A stretch of DNA of 64,000 nt, taken from positions 124,001-188,000 of the forward strand of contig NZ_QGGR01000006.1 in the NCBI RefSeq assembly GCF_003148685.1, given 5' to 3'. Position numbers and translations under genes: made by a program. Positions within the stretch are counted from its first letter, which is position 1. Every line of letters begins with the position of its first letter. Shown here piece by piece: positions 10,677 through 18,830 of this stretch. Below the pieces are notes generated by a model that saw only the letters and a list, made by a program, of their open reading frames with translations, searched no databases and was not told the DNA's origin. The DNA is from Actinoplanes xinjiangensis (lineage in GTDB: Bacteria; Actinomycetota; Actinomycetes; Mycobacteriales; Micromonosporaceae).

Positions 10677-11873
10677 ATGGCTCATTACCAGAAGGCGGGC
10701 CACGTCCCGCCCAAACGGCACACCCAGCACCGCGACCCCGACGGCCGGCTGTATTACGAGGAGCTGATGGGGGAGGAGGGCTTCTCCTCCGACTCGTCGC
10801 TGCTCTATCACCGGCACGTGCCGTCGGCGGTCGTCGGCGCCCGCATCTGGCAGCTGCCCGACCAGTCGACCGAGGCGAACCAGCCGCTGCTGCCCCGGCA
10901 CCTGCGCCTGCACGAACTCTTCGACGGCGAGGAGTGGAAGTCGTGCGACGCGGTCCGGGACCGGCGGCTGGTCCTCGGCAACGCCGACGTGCGGATCGGG
11001 TACGCGGTGGCCGGCACCGCCTCCCCGCTGTACCGCAACGCCACCGGTGACGAGTGCGTCTACGTCGAGGCCGGGACTGGCACCGTCGAGACGGTCTTCG
11101 GTGATCTGGTCGTCGGGCCGGGCGACTACGTCCTCCTGCCCCGGGCCACCACCCATCGGTGGGTGCCGTCGGGGGACGTGCCGCTGCGGCTCTACACGAT
11201 CGAGGCGAACAGCCACATCGCCCCGCCGAAGCGTTACCTGTCCCGGTACGGGCAGTTCCTCGAACACGCGCCCTATTGCGAGCGCGATCTGCGTACCCCC
11301 GATGCCCCTCAGGTCGTCGAGGGGGAGAACGTCGAGGTCTACATCAAGCATCGGGGCGACGGGCCGGCCGGGCTCGCCGGGACCGTGCACGTGCTGCCGC
11401 ACCACCCGTTCGACGTGGTCGGCTGGGACGGGTGCCTGTACCCCTATGTCTTCAACATCGCCGACTTCGAGCCGATCACCGGCCGTATCCACCAGCCGCC
11501 GCCGGTGCACCAGGTCTTCGAGGGCACCAACTTCGTGATCTGCAACTTCGTGCCGCGCAAGGTCGACTACCACCCGCTGGCCGTGCCGGTGCCGTATTAC
11601 CACTCCAACGTCGACAGCGACGAGGTCATGTTCTACGTGGGCGGTGACTACGAGGCCCGCAAGGGTTCCGGGATCAACGTCGGCTCGGTGTCGCTGCATC
11701 CCGGCGGGCACTCGCACGGGCCGCAGCCGGGGGCCGTCGAGGGCAGCCTCGGGGCGGAACGGTTCGACGAGCTGGCCGTCATGGTCGACACGTTCCGGCC
11801 GCTCGGGCTCGGCGAGGCCGGACGGCTCTGCGACGATGGCGTCTACGCCTGGACCTGGGCACGGAACTCGTGA
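10677..11873 (+). CDS. hmgA: homogentisate 1,2-dioxygenase
   Basis: The protein has 398 residues, with ATG at 10677 behind GGGAGGGCGACG. The cupin-type core has the iron-ligand region PVPYYHSNVDSDEVMFYVGG (His and Glu) and HPGGHSHGPQPGA (His), both diagnostic of the family. It opens homogentisate to maleylacetoacetate. At about 398 residues it is of the shorter actinobacterial type and not the roughly 440-residue proteobacterial type. Its stop overlaps the next start by 4 bp (GTGA at 11870), indicating translational coupling. Confidence 0.95.
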   Translation: MAHYQKAGHVPPKRHTQHRDPDGRLYYEELMGEEGFSSDSSLLYHRHVPSAVVGARIWQLPDQSTEANQPLLPRHLRLHELFDGEEWKSCDAVRDRRLVLGNADVRIGYAVAGTASPLYRNATGDECVYVEAGTGTVETVFGDLVVGPGDYVLLPRATTHRWVPSGDVPLRLYTIEANSHIAPPKRYLSRYGQFLEHAPYCERDLRTPDAPQVVEGENVEVYIKHRGDGPAGLAGTVHVLPHHPFDVVGWDGCLYPYVFNIADFEPITGRIHQPPPVHQVFEGTNFVICNFVPRKVDYHPLAVPVPYYHSNVDSDEVMFYVGGDYEARKGSGINVGSVSLHPGGHSHGPQPGAVEGSLGAERFDELAVMVDTFRPLGLGEAGRLCDDGVYAWTWARNS

Positions 11874-12625
11874 GCGCCCTGTTCGCGGGGCTCTTCGACG
11901 ACGCGGCGATCTTCCCGCCCGGGAACCTGCCGATGCCCGAGGCCGTTTCCGCCCACCGGGCCCGGCAGGGCTCGCCGCTGGTCGGGCCGTTCGTCTGCTC
12001 ACTCGCGCGGTTCGGTGAACTGGCCGGGGCGGCGGCGGGCGGGCCGGCCGTCACGGTGTCGCTGGTGCTGCCCGGGCCGGTCGGCGAGCTGCCCGCGGCC
12101 GAGGGGCTCGAGGTGGTCGCGGTGGAGGGGCCCGGGCTCACCGCGGGCGGAACGCTCACCACGTACACCGAGATCCCCTGTGGCGAGGTCACCGCGGCGC
12201 GCGTCGCGGCCCTGCGCGAGGCCGGCCTGCGTCTCAAGATCAGGACCGGTGGGGTACGCGCGGACGCGTTCCCCAGCGAGGCCGAGCTGGCCGGCGCGAT
12301 CTGGGCCGCAGTGCGCGGCGGCCTCGCGTTCAAACTGACCGCCGGCCTGCACGACCCGATCCGCCACCGCGACCCGGTGACCGGTTTCGAACACCACGGC
12401 TTCCTGAACGTCCTGCTCGCCACGGCGCGTGCCCTCCAGGGTTACGAGATCGAGCGCGCGCTGGCCGACCAGGACGGCAGGCGGGTCGCGGCCGCGGTCG
12501 CCGGTATCGACGAGGTGCTGGCCAAGGCGGTCCGGCACCACTTCATCAGTTTCGGCACGTGCAGTGTCAGCGAGCCCGTCGACGGCCTGCGACGCTACGG
12601 ACTCATCTCGGAGGCAACGCTGTGA
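11870..12625 (+). CDS. unassigned 251-aa protein of the homogentisate operon
   Basis: This GTG-started gene overlaps hmgA by 4 bp and fumarylacetoacetase by 4 bp, so it is locked inside the pathway operon. The sequence alternates strands and helices, with motifs such as LFDDAAIFPPGNLPM, AGLRLKIRTGG, EAELAGAIWAAVRGGLAFKLTAGLHDP, TGFEHHGFLNVL and SFGTCSVSEPVDGL, suggesting a TIM-barrel-like enzyme. It does not look like a zeta-class glutathione transferase, the usual maleylacetoacetate isomerase. It occupies the position where that step is missing. A role in isomerisation, or in a related clean-up reaction, is inference only. I do not recognise a characterised family. Confidence 0.8.
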   Translation: MSALFAGLFDDAAIFPPGNLPMPEAVSAHRARQGSPLVGPFVCSLARFGELAGAAAGGPAVTVSLVLPGPVGELPAAEGLEVVAVEGPGLTAGGTLTTYTEIPCGEVTAARVAALREAGLRLKIRTGGVRADAFPSEAELAGAIWAAVRGGLAFKLTAGLHDPIRHRDPVTGFEHHGFLNVLLATARALQGYEIERALADQDGRRVAAAVAGIDEVLAKAVRHHFISFGTCSVSEPVDGLRRYGLISEATL

Positions 12626-13818
12626 CCTGGCTCGACATCCCGGCCGGCCACCCGTTCGGCGTCGCCGCCCTGCCCTACGGCGTGTTCAGCACCCCCGCCG
12701 ACCCGCACCCGCGGACCGGTGTCGCGATCGGTGACCTGGTCATCGACCTGCCGGCCACCGTGCGCCGCCTGGCTCCGTCGCTGGCCGGCGCGGTCGCCGG
12801 ACCGTCGCTCGACGCGCTGCTCGCCGCCGGGCCGCGCACCTGGGCCGAGCTGCGCGGACTGCTGACCACCTGGGTCACCGACGAGGTGCACCGCGAGTAC
12901 CTGGTGCTCCACGACGACGCGATCATGCGTATGCCGTTCACGGTCGCCGACTACGTCGACTTCTACGCCTCCGAGGAGCACGCCACCAACCTGGGCCGGA
13001 TGTTCCGCCCCGACCAGGCGCCGCTCACCCCGAACTGGAAGCACCTGCCGATCGGTTACCACGGTCGCGCCGGGACGGTCGTCGTCTCCGGCACCGAGAT
13101 CGTCCGGCCGTCCGGCCAGCGCCGCACTCCGGACGGGGAGATCACCTTCGGCCCGTCGCGGCGGCTCGACATCGAGGCGGAGCTCGGCTACGTCGTCGGG
13201 ACCGGATCCACCCTCGGCGAGCCGGTCGAACTCGGCGCCTTCGACGAGCACGTGTTCGGGGTGTGCCTGGTCAACGACTGGTCCGCCCGCGACATCCAGG
13301 CCTGGGAGTACGTTCCGCTGGGCCCGTTCCTCGGCAAGAGCTTCGCCACCTCGATCTCCCCGTGGATCCTGCCGCTGGCCGCGCTGGAGCACGCCCGGGT
13401 CGCCCCGCCGGAGCGGACCGTGCCGCTGCTGCCCTATCTCGACGACGAGAAGGCACAGCCGTGGGGCTTCGACATCCGCCTGGAGGTCAGGCTCAACGGG
13501 CACGTCGTGTCGCAGCCGTCGTTCGCCGGCATGTACTGGACCGGCGCGCAGATGCTCGCCCACATGACCGCCAACGGCGCCTCGCTGCGCACCGGCGACC
13601 TGTTCGCGTCCGGCACGATCAGCGGCGGCTCACCCGGTTGTCTCATCGAACTGTCGTGGAACGGCACCAAGCCGCTGCGCCTGCCGGACGGCTCGGAACG
13701 GACCTTCCTCGACGACGGGGACGAGGTCGTGATCAGCGCGATCGCACCGGGGCCGGAGGGTTCGGTGATCGGCCTCGGTGCGGTGGCCGGCCGGGTCCGT
13801 TCACCCCTTGCGGAGTAA
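12622..13818 (+). CDS. fahA: fumarylacetoacetase
   Basis: A GTG at 12622 follows GGAGGCAACGC and gives 398 residues; the gene overlaps its upstream neighbour by 4 bp. The N-terminal SH3-like FAH_N domain (IPAGHPFGVAALPYGVFST) is followed by the catalytic domain. Signature stretches are DFYASEEHATNLGRMF, PIGYHGRAGTVVVSG, RLDIEAELGYVVG (metal-binding Glu) and VNDWSARDIQAWEYVPLGP (metal-binding Asp). The enzyme hydrolyses fumarylacetoacetate to fumarate and acetoacetate, the last step of tyrosine breakdown. No strong hairpin terminator is seen after the stop; an A6 run lies directly downstream. Confidence 0.96.
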   Translation: MTWLDIPAGHPFGVAALPYGVFSTPADPHPRTGVAIGDLVIDLPATVRRLAPSLAGAVAGPSLDALLAAGPRTWAELRGLLTTWVTDEVHREYLVLHDDAIMRMPFTVADYVDFYASEEHATNLGRMFRPDQAPLTPNWKHLPIGYHGRAGTVVVSGTEIVRPSGQRRTPDGEITFGPSRRLDIEAELGYVVGTGSTLGEPVELGAFDEHVFGVCLVNDWSARDIQAWEYVPLGPFLGKSFATSISPWILPLAALEHARVAPPERTVPLLPYLDDEKAQPWGFDIRLEVRLNGHVVSQPSFAGMYWTGAQMLAHMTANGASLRTGDLFASGTISGGSPGCLIELSWNGTKPLRLPDGSERTFLDDGDEVVISAIAPGPEGSVIGLGAVAGRVRSPLAE

Positions 13819-13878
13819 AAAACCGGAAATTCCATGTTGATCTCGAACTGTCTGCGGCCGGGGTCCGTGTCCTGTCCC

Positions 13879-13932
13879 GACGGTGGACGGCTCCGCCCAT
13901 CGTCACGACATGACGGTGGGCTGCTCCGCCCA
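13879..13932. repeat. pair of 21-bp direct repeats 33 bp apart upstream of a secreted-protein gene
   Basis: Copies at 13879-13899 and 13912-13932 share 19 of 21 bases (GACGGTGG, two variable positions, GCTCCGCCCA). The start-to-start spacing is 33 bp, about three helical turns. They lie just upstream of the DUF3455 gene at 13955. A cooperative regulator-binding site is possible; the regulator is unknown. Confidence 0.5.
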
Positions 13933-13954
13933 CCCGAGCAGGCAGGGGAAAGTC

Positions 13955-14542
13955 ATGCTCACCAACCGTTCCCGGATCCGTGCCGTCGCGGCGGTCGGCC
14001 TCGCCGCCGCGTTCGGCGCCGTCACCACGGCCGGCCCGGCATCCGCAGGCGTGCACAGCGACAGCCCGACGACGAACGCGCGCCCGGTCGCCGTGCCGCT
14101 GATCCCGAAGGACATCAAGCCGCCGGCCGGGTCCAAGATGGTCGGCGCGTACATCGTCGTCAGCGGCACCCAGACCTACACCTGTGTGGTGCCGGCGGGT
14201 GCGGCGGCCGGCGCGTTCACCGGCTCCTCGGTGCCGGAGGCGCAGCTCCTCGGCACCGGCGGGCGGATCCACCACTTCGGCGGCCCGAGCTGGCAGTCGG
14301 TGCGCGACGGCTCGCTGGTCACCGCGTCCCGGGCGGCCTCGTCGACGGTCGAGGGTGCCATCCCGGAGCTGCTGCTCAAGGTCGAGACGCACACCGGCAA
14401 GGGCGTGCTGAGCCGGGCGGACTTCATCAACCGGCTGCGGACCTCCGGCGGGGTCGCCCCGGCCGGCAGCTGCACCGCCGGGCAGAAGGCGTCCGTTCCG
14501 TACGGCTCGATCTATGTCTTCTGGGACGCTCCGGCGGTCTAG
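13955..14542 (+). CDS. secreted DUF3455-family protein
   Basis: An ATG at 13955 behind GGCAGGGGAA gives 195 residues. The signal peptide (NRSRIRAVAAVGLAAAFGAV, ending near ASAG) is clear. The mature part has the DUF3455 pattern: a strand with GAYIVVSGTQTYTCVVPAG, the GGRIHHFGGPSWQSVRDGS block, a central AIPELLLKVETHTGKGVL helix-strand, RLRTSGGVAPAGSCTAG with a conserved Cys, and a terminal YGSIYVFWDA strand. The family function is not established. It converges on the snapalysin gene across a shared hairpin. Confidence 0.8.
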   Translation: MLTNRSRIRAVAAVGLAAAFGAVTTAGPASAGVHSDSPTTNARPVAVPLIPKDIKPPAGSKMVGAYIVVSGTQTYTCVVPAGAAAGAFTGSSVPEAQLLGTGGRIHHFGGPSWQSVRDGSLVTASRAASSTVEGAIPELLLKVETHTGKGVLSRADFINRLRTSGGVAPAGSCTAGQKASVPYGSIYVFWDAPAV

Positions 14543-14552
14543 GTTTCCGGTG

Positions 14553-14581
14553 CGGCCCGGCGGCGTCGCGCCGCCGGGCCG
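14553..14581. terminator. bidirectional hairpin between convergent genes
   Basis: A perfect 12-bp GC stem with arms at 14553-14564 and 14570-14581 and loop GTCGC lies 11 bp after the DUF3455 stop and 8 bp past the snapalysin stop. It probably serves both convergent transcripts. There is no U-tract, as is usual in high-GC actinobacteria. Confidence 0.8.
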
Positions 14582-14588
14582 TTGCGCC

Positions 14589-15119
14589 CTACTGCCAGAC
14601 ATAGACCTTCGACGGTACGGCCACCGCGGCGCTCGCGAACCTGTTGTTCACGGTGCGTGCCTCGGTGGCGTTCGGGTTCGGGTTGGTGCAGTTCACCGGC
14701 GCGCTGCTGCCGGACATCAGGTCGGCGCACAGCCCGGTCCGCCGGTCCGGGAGGCCGAGCAGGTGACCGAACTCGTGGGCCGCGATGCGGGGCGGGTGAT
14801 ACCCCTGGTTGACGGCCTGGCGGCCCATGTACCAGGAGCCGTTGCCGAGTGAGCTGGTGTAGGCGCGCGGCCAGCCGTTGTCCGCGTAGACCCGGATGTT
14901 CGGGGTGCGGCCGGCGGTCACCGGGAGCAGGCGCACGTTGGTGACGCTGTTGTTCCAGATCTGGGCGCCCTGGTCGACGACGGCCTTGAACTCCTGCGCC
15001 TGGCTCGCGTCGTAGTACAGGATGCGGGGCGCCGCGGTGGCGGGGGCGGCGGTGACCGCCTGGACTCCGCCGAGGGCGAGGACGGCGAAGACGGCCGCCG
15101 CGATCTTGCGGATCAGCAT
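14589..15119 (-). CDS. snapalysin-like secreted zinc metalloprotease (M7)
   Basis: The ATG at 15119 follows GGAGGAAGC and gives 176 residues. A signal peptide (LIRKIAAAVFAVLALGGV, cleavage near ATAAP) precedes a compact catalytic domain. The zinc signature HEFGHLLGLPD occupies residues 115-125, with His115, His119 and Asp125 as expected ligands. The Asp in the third position is the mark of snapalysins. Paired cysteines occur near TGLCADLMSG and PVNCTNP. Snapalysins are small extracellular milk-clotting proteases. No LysR-type snpR gene is adjacent, unlike the Streptomyces arrangement. Confidence 0.92.
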   Translation of the reverse strand: MLIRKIAAAVFAVLALGGVQAVTAAPATAAPRILYYDASQAQEFKAVVDQGAQIWNNSVTNVRLLPVTAGRTPNIRVYADNGWPRAYTSSLGNGSWYMGRQAVNQGYHPPRIAAHEFGHLLGLPDRRTGLCADLMSGSSAPVNCTNPNPNATEARTVNNRFASAAVAVPSKVYVWQ

Positions 15120-15154
15120 GGCTTCCTCCGGGGAACGGGGGTAGGGACCCTCCC

Positions 15155-15166
15155 TTTCTATAGAAA
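15155..15166. promoter_or_regulatory. AT-rich palindrome upstream of the snapalysin gene
   Basis: TTTCTATAGAAA is a perfect 12-bp palindrome, 36 bp upstream of the snapalysin ATG, in an unusually AT-rich stretch. It contains TATAGA on the minus strand, which could be a -10 element. An operator role is possible; no regulator is adjacent. Confidence 0.4.
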
Positions 15167-15237
15167 AACTTCGATGAATACGGCATATCGGTTCGGCCCT
15201 CTGCCGCGCATGATGCCTGTCTCTGGTAGGAAAGGGC

Positions 15238-15951
15238 GTGCCCGAACGCGAGGTCGACGTGCTCACCGTGCGCTGGTATGAGCGCGCCGCCGGCTCCCCC
15301 GACGTCGTCACCCGCTGGCTGGCGGCCGCCCGGGAACACCTGCCGGAGGCGATGCCCCGCCGGTTCGGCGACGTGGAGCCCTTGCGCGGACGTCTCGACC
15401 GCGACGGCGAGGATGGCGTCCGGCGCGCTCACGAGCGGGCCGGCACGCTCTTCTTCCTGGCCGGCACCCCACCGGTGTACTCGTGCTCGCTGTCGGCCGG
15501 CAAGCCCGGACACTTCGGCCCGACCGTCGCGCACAGCCTGACCGCGGTGCTGGCGCCGGACGACGAGCGGGTGCGACGGTTCGCGCTGGCCCTGACCCAT
15601 CCGCAGACGGTGTTCGTGTCCGCGTCGGTGGACGCGCAGACCCTCGATCGCGGTGAGCTGTGGGGCGGCCCGGACCGTCAGCCGTTCCTCGCCCCGCTCG
15701 GCGACTGGCTCGGATTACCGCCGCGGCCGCCGGTCTGGTGCTGGATCGGCCCCGCCTACACCCGGCTTGTCCGCCGCCGTGTCGAGGGCGCGGAGATCGC
15801 GGGCGGGCTGCTGTGGACCGGTGGCCCGTGGGTGGGCGAACGGCTGTGGGCACGCCTGTCCGAGGTGGATCCGGCCCGCCGTCATGCCGTCCGGATGCCG
15901 GGCGGGCTGCGCCGTAACCTGCTGCGCATGCTGCTCAGTGCGCGCCGGTGA
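15238..15951 (+). CDS. hypothetical protein, 237 aa
   Basis: A GTG at 15238 follows GGAAAGGGC. The protein is soluble, has no signal peptide, and opens with VDVLTVRWYERAAGSPDVVTRW. Later blocks include GTLFFLAGTPPVYSCSLSAGK, SLTAVLAPDDERVRRFALAL, and Trp-rich PVWCWIGPAY and TGGPWVGERLW segments. I do not recognise the family. The opening, in which a domain is followed by a helix ending in RRFGDVEPL, recalls uncharacterised actinobacterial proteins sometimes placed near toxin-immunity genes, but no toxin is adjacent. It is transcribed away from the snapalysin gene. Confidence 0.65.
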   Translation: MPEREVDVLTVRWYERAAGSPDVVTRWLAAAREHLPEAMPRRFGDVEPLRGRLDRDGEDGVRRAHERAGTLFFLAGTPPVYSCSLSAGKPGHFGPTVAHSLTAVLAPDDERVRRFALALTHPQTVFVSASVDAQTLDRGELWGGPDRQPFLAPLGDWLGLPPRPPVWCWIGPAYTRLVRRRVEGAEIAGGLLWTGGPWVGERLWARLSEVDPARRHAVRMPGGLRRNLLRMLLSARR

Positions 15952-15989
15952 CCGTGGGCCCTGATGGGCGGGCTCGCCGCCCTCTCCGC

Positions 15990-16074
15990 GCTGCCGGCGT
16001 GCTTCGCGCTCTGCCGGCTGCCGGCGGACTCCTCGCGCTCTGCCCGCTGCCGGCGGACTCGTCGCGCTCTACTC
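15990..16074. repeat. three imperfect 27-29-bp direct repeats
   Basis: Units starting at 15990, 16017 and 16046 each read GCTGCCGGCG, a variable stretch, then TCGCGCTCT. The last unit runs into the 3' end of the cold-shock-like gene. The repeats fill the short gap between two convergent genes. No function is evident. Confidence 0.65.
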
Positions 16075-16293
16075 GCCGTCCGCGGGCCGGAAGCGGAACG
16101 CCCGGAAGGCGTAGCCGTCCTGGCCGGCGGCCTCGAACTCGAGCTCGACCTTCTGGCCGGCGGTGAACGTCGCATAGCCGCGGACCGTGGCGTTGCTGCG
16201 GTGCGCCCAGCATCCGCCCGGCGTCTCGGTCGAGTCGAGGACACCCCAGCCCTCGTCGTCGTGCCACTCGCGGACGAACGCGGTGATCACCAT
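16069..16293 (-). CDS. divergent cold-shock-domain-like protein, 74 aa
   Basis: The ATG at 16293 sits behind AGGAG and gives 74 residues, close to CspA size. The beta-barrel outline is recognisable: MVITAFVREWHDDEGWGVLD, a CWAHRSNA strand, then FTAGQKVELEFEAAGQDGYAFRAF. The nucleic-acid-binding motifs are degraded: the FGFI position reads WGVLD and VFVHFSAI reads CWAHRSNA. It may be a protein with weakened or changed RNA binding. The adjacent DUF4265 gene ends 11 bp upstream on the same strand, so they probably form an operon. Confidence 0.75.
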   Translation of the reverse strand: MVITAFVREWHDDEGWGVLDSTETPGGCWAHRSNATVRGYATFTAGQKVELEFEAAGQDGYAFRAFRFRPADGE

Positions 16294-16304
16294 CGGGGTG
16301 GCTC

Positions 16305-16787
16305 CTAGGTCCGGAACGGCTCGACGTGGCTCCACTCCCAGGTGGCGCGACCGGTGTCGATGTAGTCGCGGATCACCGGCTCCAGTGGGTCGAGTTCGAC
16401 GCCCGGCGGCACGTCGATCACGACATGCCGGTCGCCGCTCCACTCGCAGCCCAGGCCCATCTGCTCGACGGTCGCCTCCACGCCGGCCCGCAGCGCCGCG
16501 GCATCCTCTTCGGAGCACGTGGCGAAGTGCAGGCGGAAGGCCTGGTGGCCGGAGGACCGGAGCAGCCGCCGGACCCGGCGCCGGTGGTTGTCCAGTCCGA
16601 CGACGTCGTTGAGGGCCAGGCCGTAGGCGCGGAACGGGACGCAGGCCATCGCCGCGGTGGTGCCGGACGGTGGGGTGATCCAGACCTGCTCCATCTCGCC
16701 GGGCAGCCCGAACGGCTCGAGGTCGATCATGGCGGTGATATTGGACGGCGCCCGGCGCAGGGGCGCCTCGTGAACGATGTATCGCAT
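16305..16787 (-). CDS. DUF4265 domain protein, 160 aa
   Basis: The sequence has the DUF4265 outline: EQVWITPPSGTTAAMACVPFRAYGLALNDVVGLD (a strand pair ending in the conserved YGLALNDVV motif), then RRLLRSSGHQAFRLHF, the ALRAGVEATVEQMGLGCEWSG helix, and a final DVPPGVELDPLEPVIRDYI. The family function is unknown. It starts 136 bp from the divergent sensor-kinase gene and probably cotranscribes the cold-shock-like gene 11 bp downstream. Confidence 0.8.
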   Translation of the reverse strand: MRYIVHEAPLRRAPSNITAMIDLEPFGLPGEMEQVWITPPSGTTAAMACVPFRAYGLALNDVVGLDNHRRRVRRLLRSSGHQAFRLHFATCSEEDAAALRAGVEATVEQMGLGCEWSGDRHVVIDVPPGVELDPLEPVIRDYIDTGRATWEWSHVEPFRT

Positions 16788-16922
16788 GTAGGAATCCCAA
16801 CCCGCAGTAGCTGCTAATAGCGAGCATATAGGACAAATTGGTCAATCAAGGTGCACTTGGCTCCACCGTGCTCGGTACCCTGCCGGCATGTGCCGACGGA
16901 CCTCGCGGCGAAGAATCGGTTC

Positions 16923-18830
16923 ATGACCCGCCACGCGCTCGCCGCGCCACGGTGTGCCTGCCTCGTGCTGTTCACGGCCGCCGGATTCGCGTACTCCCTC
17001 GTGATGTTGATCTCCGTGACCCTCGTCGTGCCGTTCCCCGCGGCGGCGGCCGGCCAACAGCGGCTCGTCGCGCTCGCCCGGCGGCTCGCCCGCGGCTGGA
17101 CCGGCATCGACGTGCCGGACGTTTCGCGGACGCCGCCGCCCCTGCCGCAACGTCGGGCCGACGGCTGGTATGCGCATGGCGTCACGCTCTACCGGTCCCC
17201 CCGGACCGCCCGCTGGATGTCCGCCATCGATCACTACGGCAACGATCCGGCCGCCGCCGTCGAGTGGCGATGGCTCACCCTGGCGCCGTTCACCTGCGCC
17301 GTCCCGGTCCTGCTGCCGCCCGCGCTGATCGCGGCGGGCCTCCTGGCGCTGCGCGCCGGACCGTGGGGCTGGCTTGCGGCAGGCGGCGCTGTCACCGCGG
17401 CGTTGCTGGTCGCGCCCACTTCCCTGCGCTGGTACGGCCGAAGCACCCGAGTCCTCCTCCAGGAGCGTGCCCGCCCGGCCCGCACCGGGTGGATCAGCCG
17501 TGCCTGGACCGCCACCTGGCGCCTCGGCGGCCTGGCCGGGCTGCATCTGGCCGGGCTCGGCGTGGCCCTGCTGACCTTCGTCACCACCGTCGTGTCCTGG
17601 GGCGGCCTGCTCCTGGCGGTCACCACCCTCACCCGCCCGGTGACCGAGATGTACCGGCGCCAGGCGCATCGCTGGACCGGTGTGGCCCTGCCCAGCCCGT
17701 ACCGCCCGCTCCCTCCGCCGCCGGTCCCCGACGAGGACGGCACCTACCGCATCGGCCGCACCCTCTACGCCGAACCCGGCACGGCCGCCGGCCTCCAGCG
17801 GCACCGTTGGGTCAGCCACGACCCGGCGACCTGGCGCGACCAGCTGTGGGCGTGGGGCGCCCTGGTGTGGGCCCCGCTGACCCTGCTCCCGGCCCTGCTG
17901 ATCTGCGCCGGTTTCTTCGGCCTGGTCTGGCAGCCGATCACCTGGGCGCCGTGGGCGGTGCCGATCGGCCTGTTCACCGGTCACTGGATCACCCCGTTCT
18001 ACCTGTGGCACGCTCTCGTTCACGGCGGTGTCGTCCCGGCCGGGATCCCCGGCTGGACCAGCGTGCCGGCCGGCCTGCTCCTCGCCCTGCTCGGACTGGC
18101 CCTGGCCGCGCCGCTGACCCGGGCCCGCATCCGGTGGGACGCCCTGCTGCTGCGCCCGACCACCGCCACCGTCCTGGCCGGCCGCGTGGAGCAGCTGAGC
18201 ACCCGGCGTGCTGACACCGCTGACGCGGCCGCCGACGAGTTGCGCCGGATCGAACGCGATCTGCACGACGGTGCGCAGGCCCGTCTCGTCGCCGTCGGTC
18301 TCGGTCTCGGCGCGGTCGCCCGTCTCCTGGAGACCGACCCGGTGCGGGCCCGGCAACTGCTCACCCAGGCCCAGGAGACGTCCGCGACCGCCCTGGCCGA
18401 ACTGCGCGACCTGGTCCGTGGCATCCACCCGCCGGTCCTCGCCGAACGCGGCCTCACCGCCGCCGTCCGCGCGATCGCGCTCGACACGCCGCTGCCGGTC
18501 GTCGTCGAGACCGACCTGCCCGGCCGCCTCGACCCGGCCGTCGAATCGGCCGTCTACTTCGCCGTCTGCGAAACCCTCGCCAACGCCGCCCGGATCGCCG
18601 CCACCGTCACCCTCACCATGCACCACCGGGACGGGCTGCTGCGTATGGTGGTCACCGACGACGGCCCGGGCGGCGCCGATCCGTCGGCCGGGACCGGCCT
18701 GCGCGGCATCATGCGGAGGCTCAGTGCCTTCGACGGCACGCTCACCCTGCACAGTCCCACCGGCGGTCCGACCGTAGTGATCATGGAGGTGCCGTGCGCG
18801 TTGTCCTCGCCGAAGACCTCCACCTCCTGA
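16923..18830 (+). CDS. membrane sensor histidine kinase, HisKA_3 (NarL/DesK-type)
   Basis: The ATG at 16923 gives 635 residues; the ribosome binding site is weak. The N-terminal half is a multi-helix membrane region in two similar blocks. Each has a cytoplasmic RxxDGWYxHGxTLYRSPRTA or DGTYRIGRTLYAEPG segment, followed by a W-rich stretch and paired TM helices. The dimerisation and phosphoacceptor motif RIERDLHDGAQARLVAVG puts His448 as the phosphorylated residue. The HATPase domain ends with VTDDGPGGADPSAGTGLRGI. Its last 37 bp overlap the response-regulator gene, so the pair is coupled. The signal is unknown. Confidence 0.92.
   Translation: MTRHALAAPRCACLVLFTAAGFAYSLVMLISVTLVVPFPAAAAGQQRLVALARRLARGWTGIDVPDVSRTPPPLPQRRADGWYAHGVTLYRSPRTARWMSAIDHYGNDPAAAVEWRWLTLAPFTCAVPVLLPPALIAAGLLALRAGPWGWLAAGGAVTAALLVAPTSLRWYGRSTRVLLQERARPARTGWISRAWTATWRLGGLAGLHLAGLGVALLTFVTTVVSWGGLLLAVTTLTRPVTEMYRRQAHRWTGVALPSPYRPLPPPPVPDEDGTYRIGRTLYAEPGTAAGLQRHRWVSHDPATWRDQLWAWGALVWAPLTLLPALLICAGFFGLVWQPITWAPWAVPIGLFTGHWITPFYLWHALVHGGVVPAGIPGWTSVPAGLLLALLGLALAAPLTRARIRWDALLLRPTTATVLAGRVEQLSTRRADTADAAADELRRIERDLHDGAQARLVAVGLGLGAVARLLETDPVRARQLLTQAQETSATALAELRDLVRGIHPPVLAERGLTAAVRAIALDTPLPVVVETDLPGRLDPAVESAVYFAVCETLANAARIAATVTLTMHHRDGLLRMVVTDDGPGGADPSAGTGLRGIMRRLSAFDGTLTLHSPTGGPTVVIMEVPCALSSPKTSTS

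Noticed and set aside
16842..18752. 636-codon minus-strand frame opposite the sensor kinase
   Set aside because: Gln/Gly/Arg-rich shadow frame; kinase on the other strand is fully supported.
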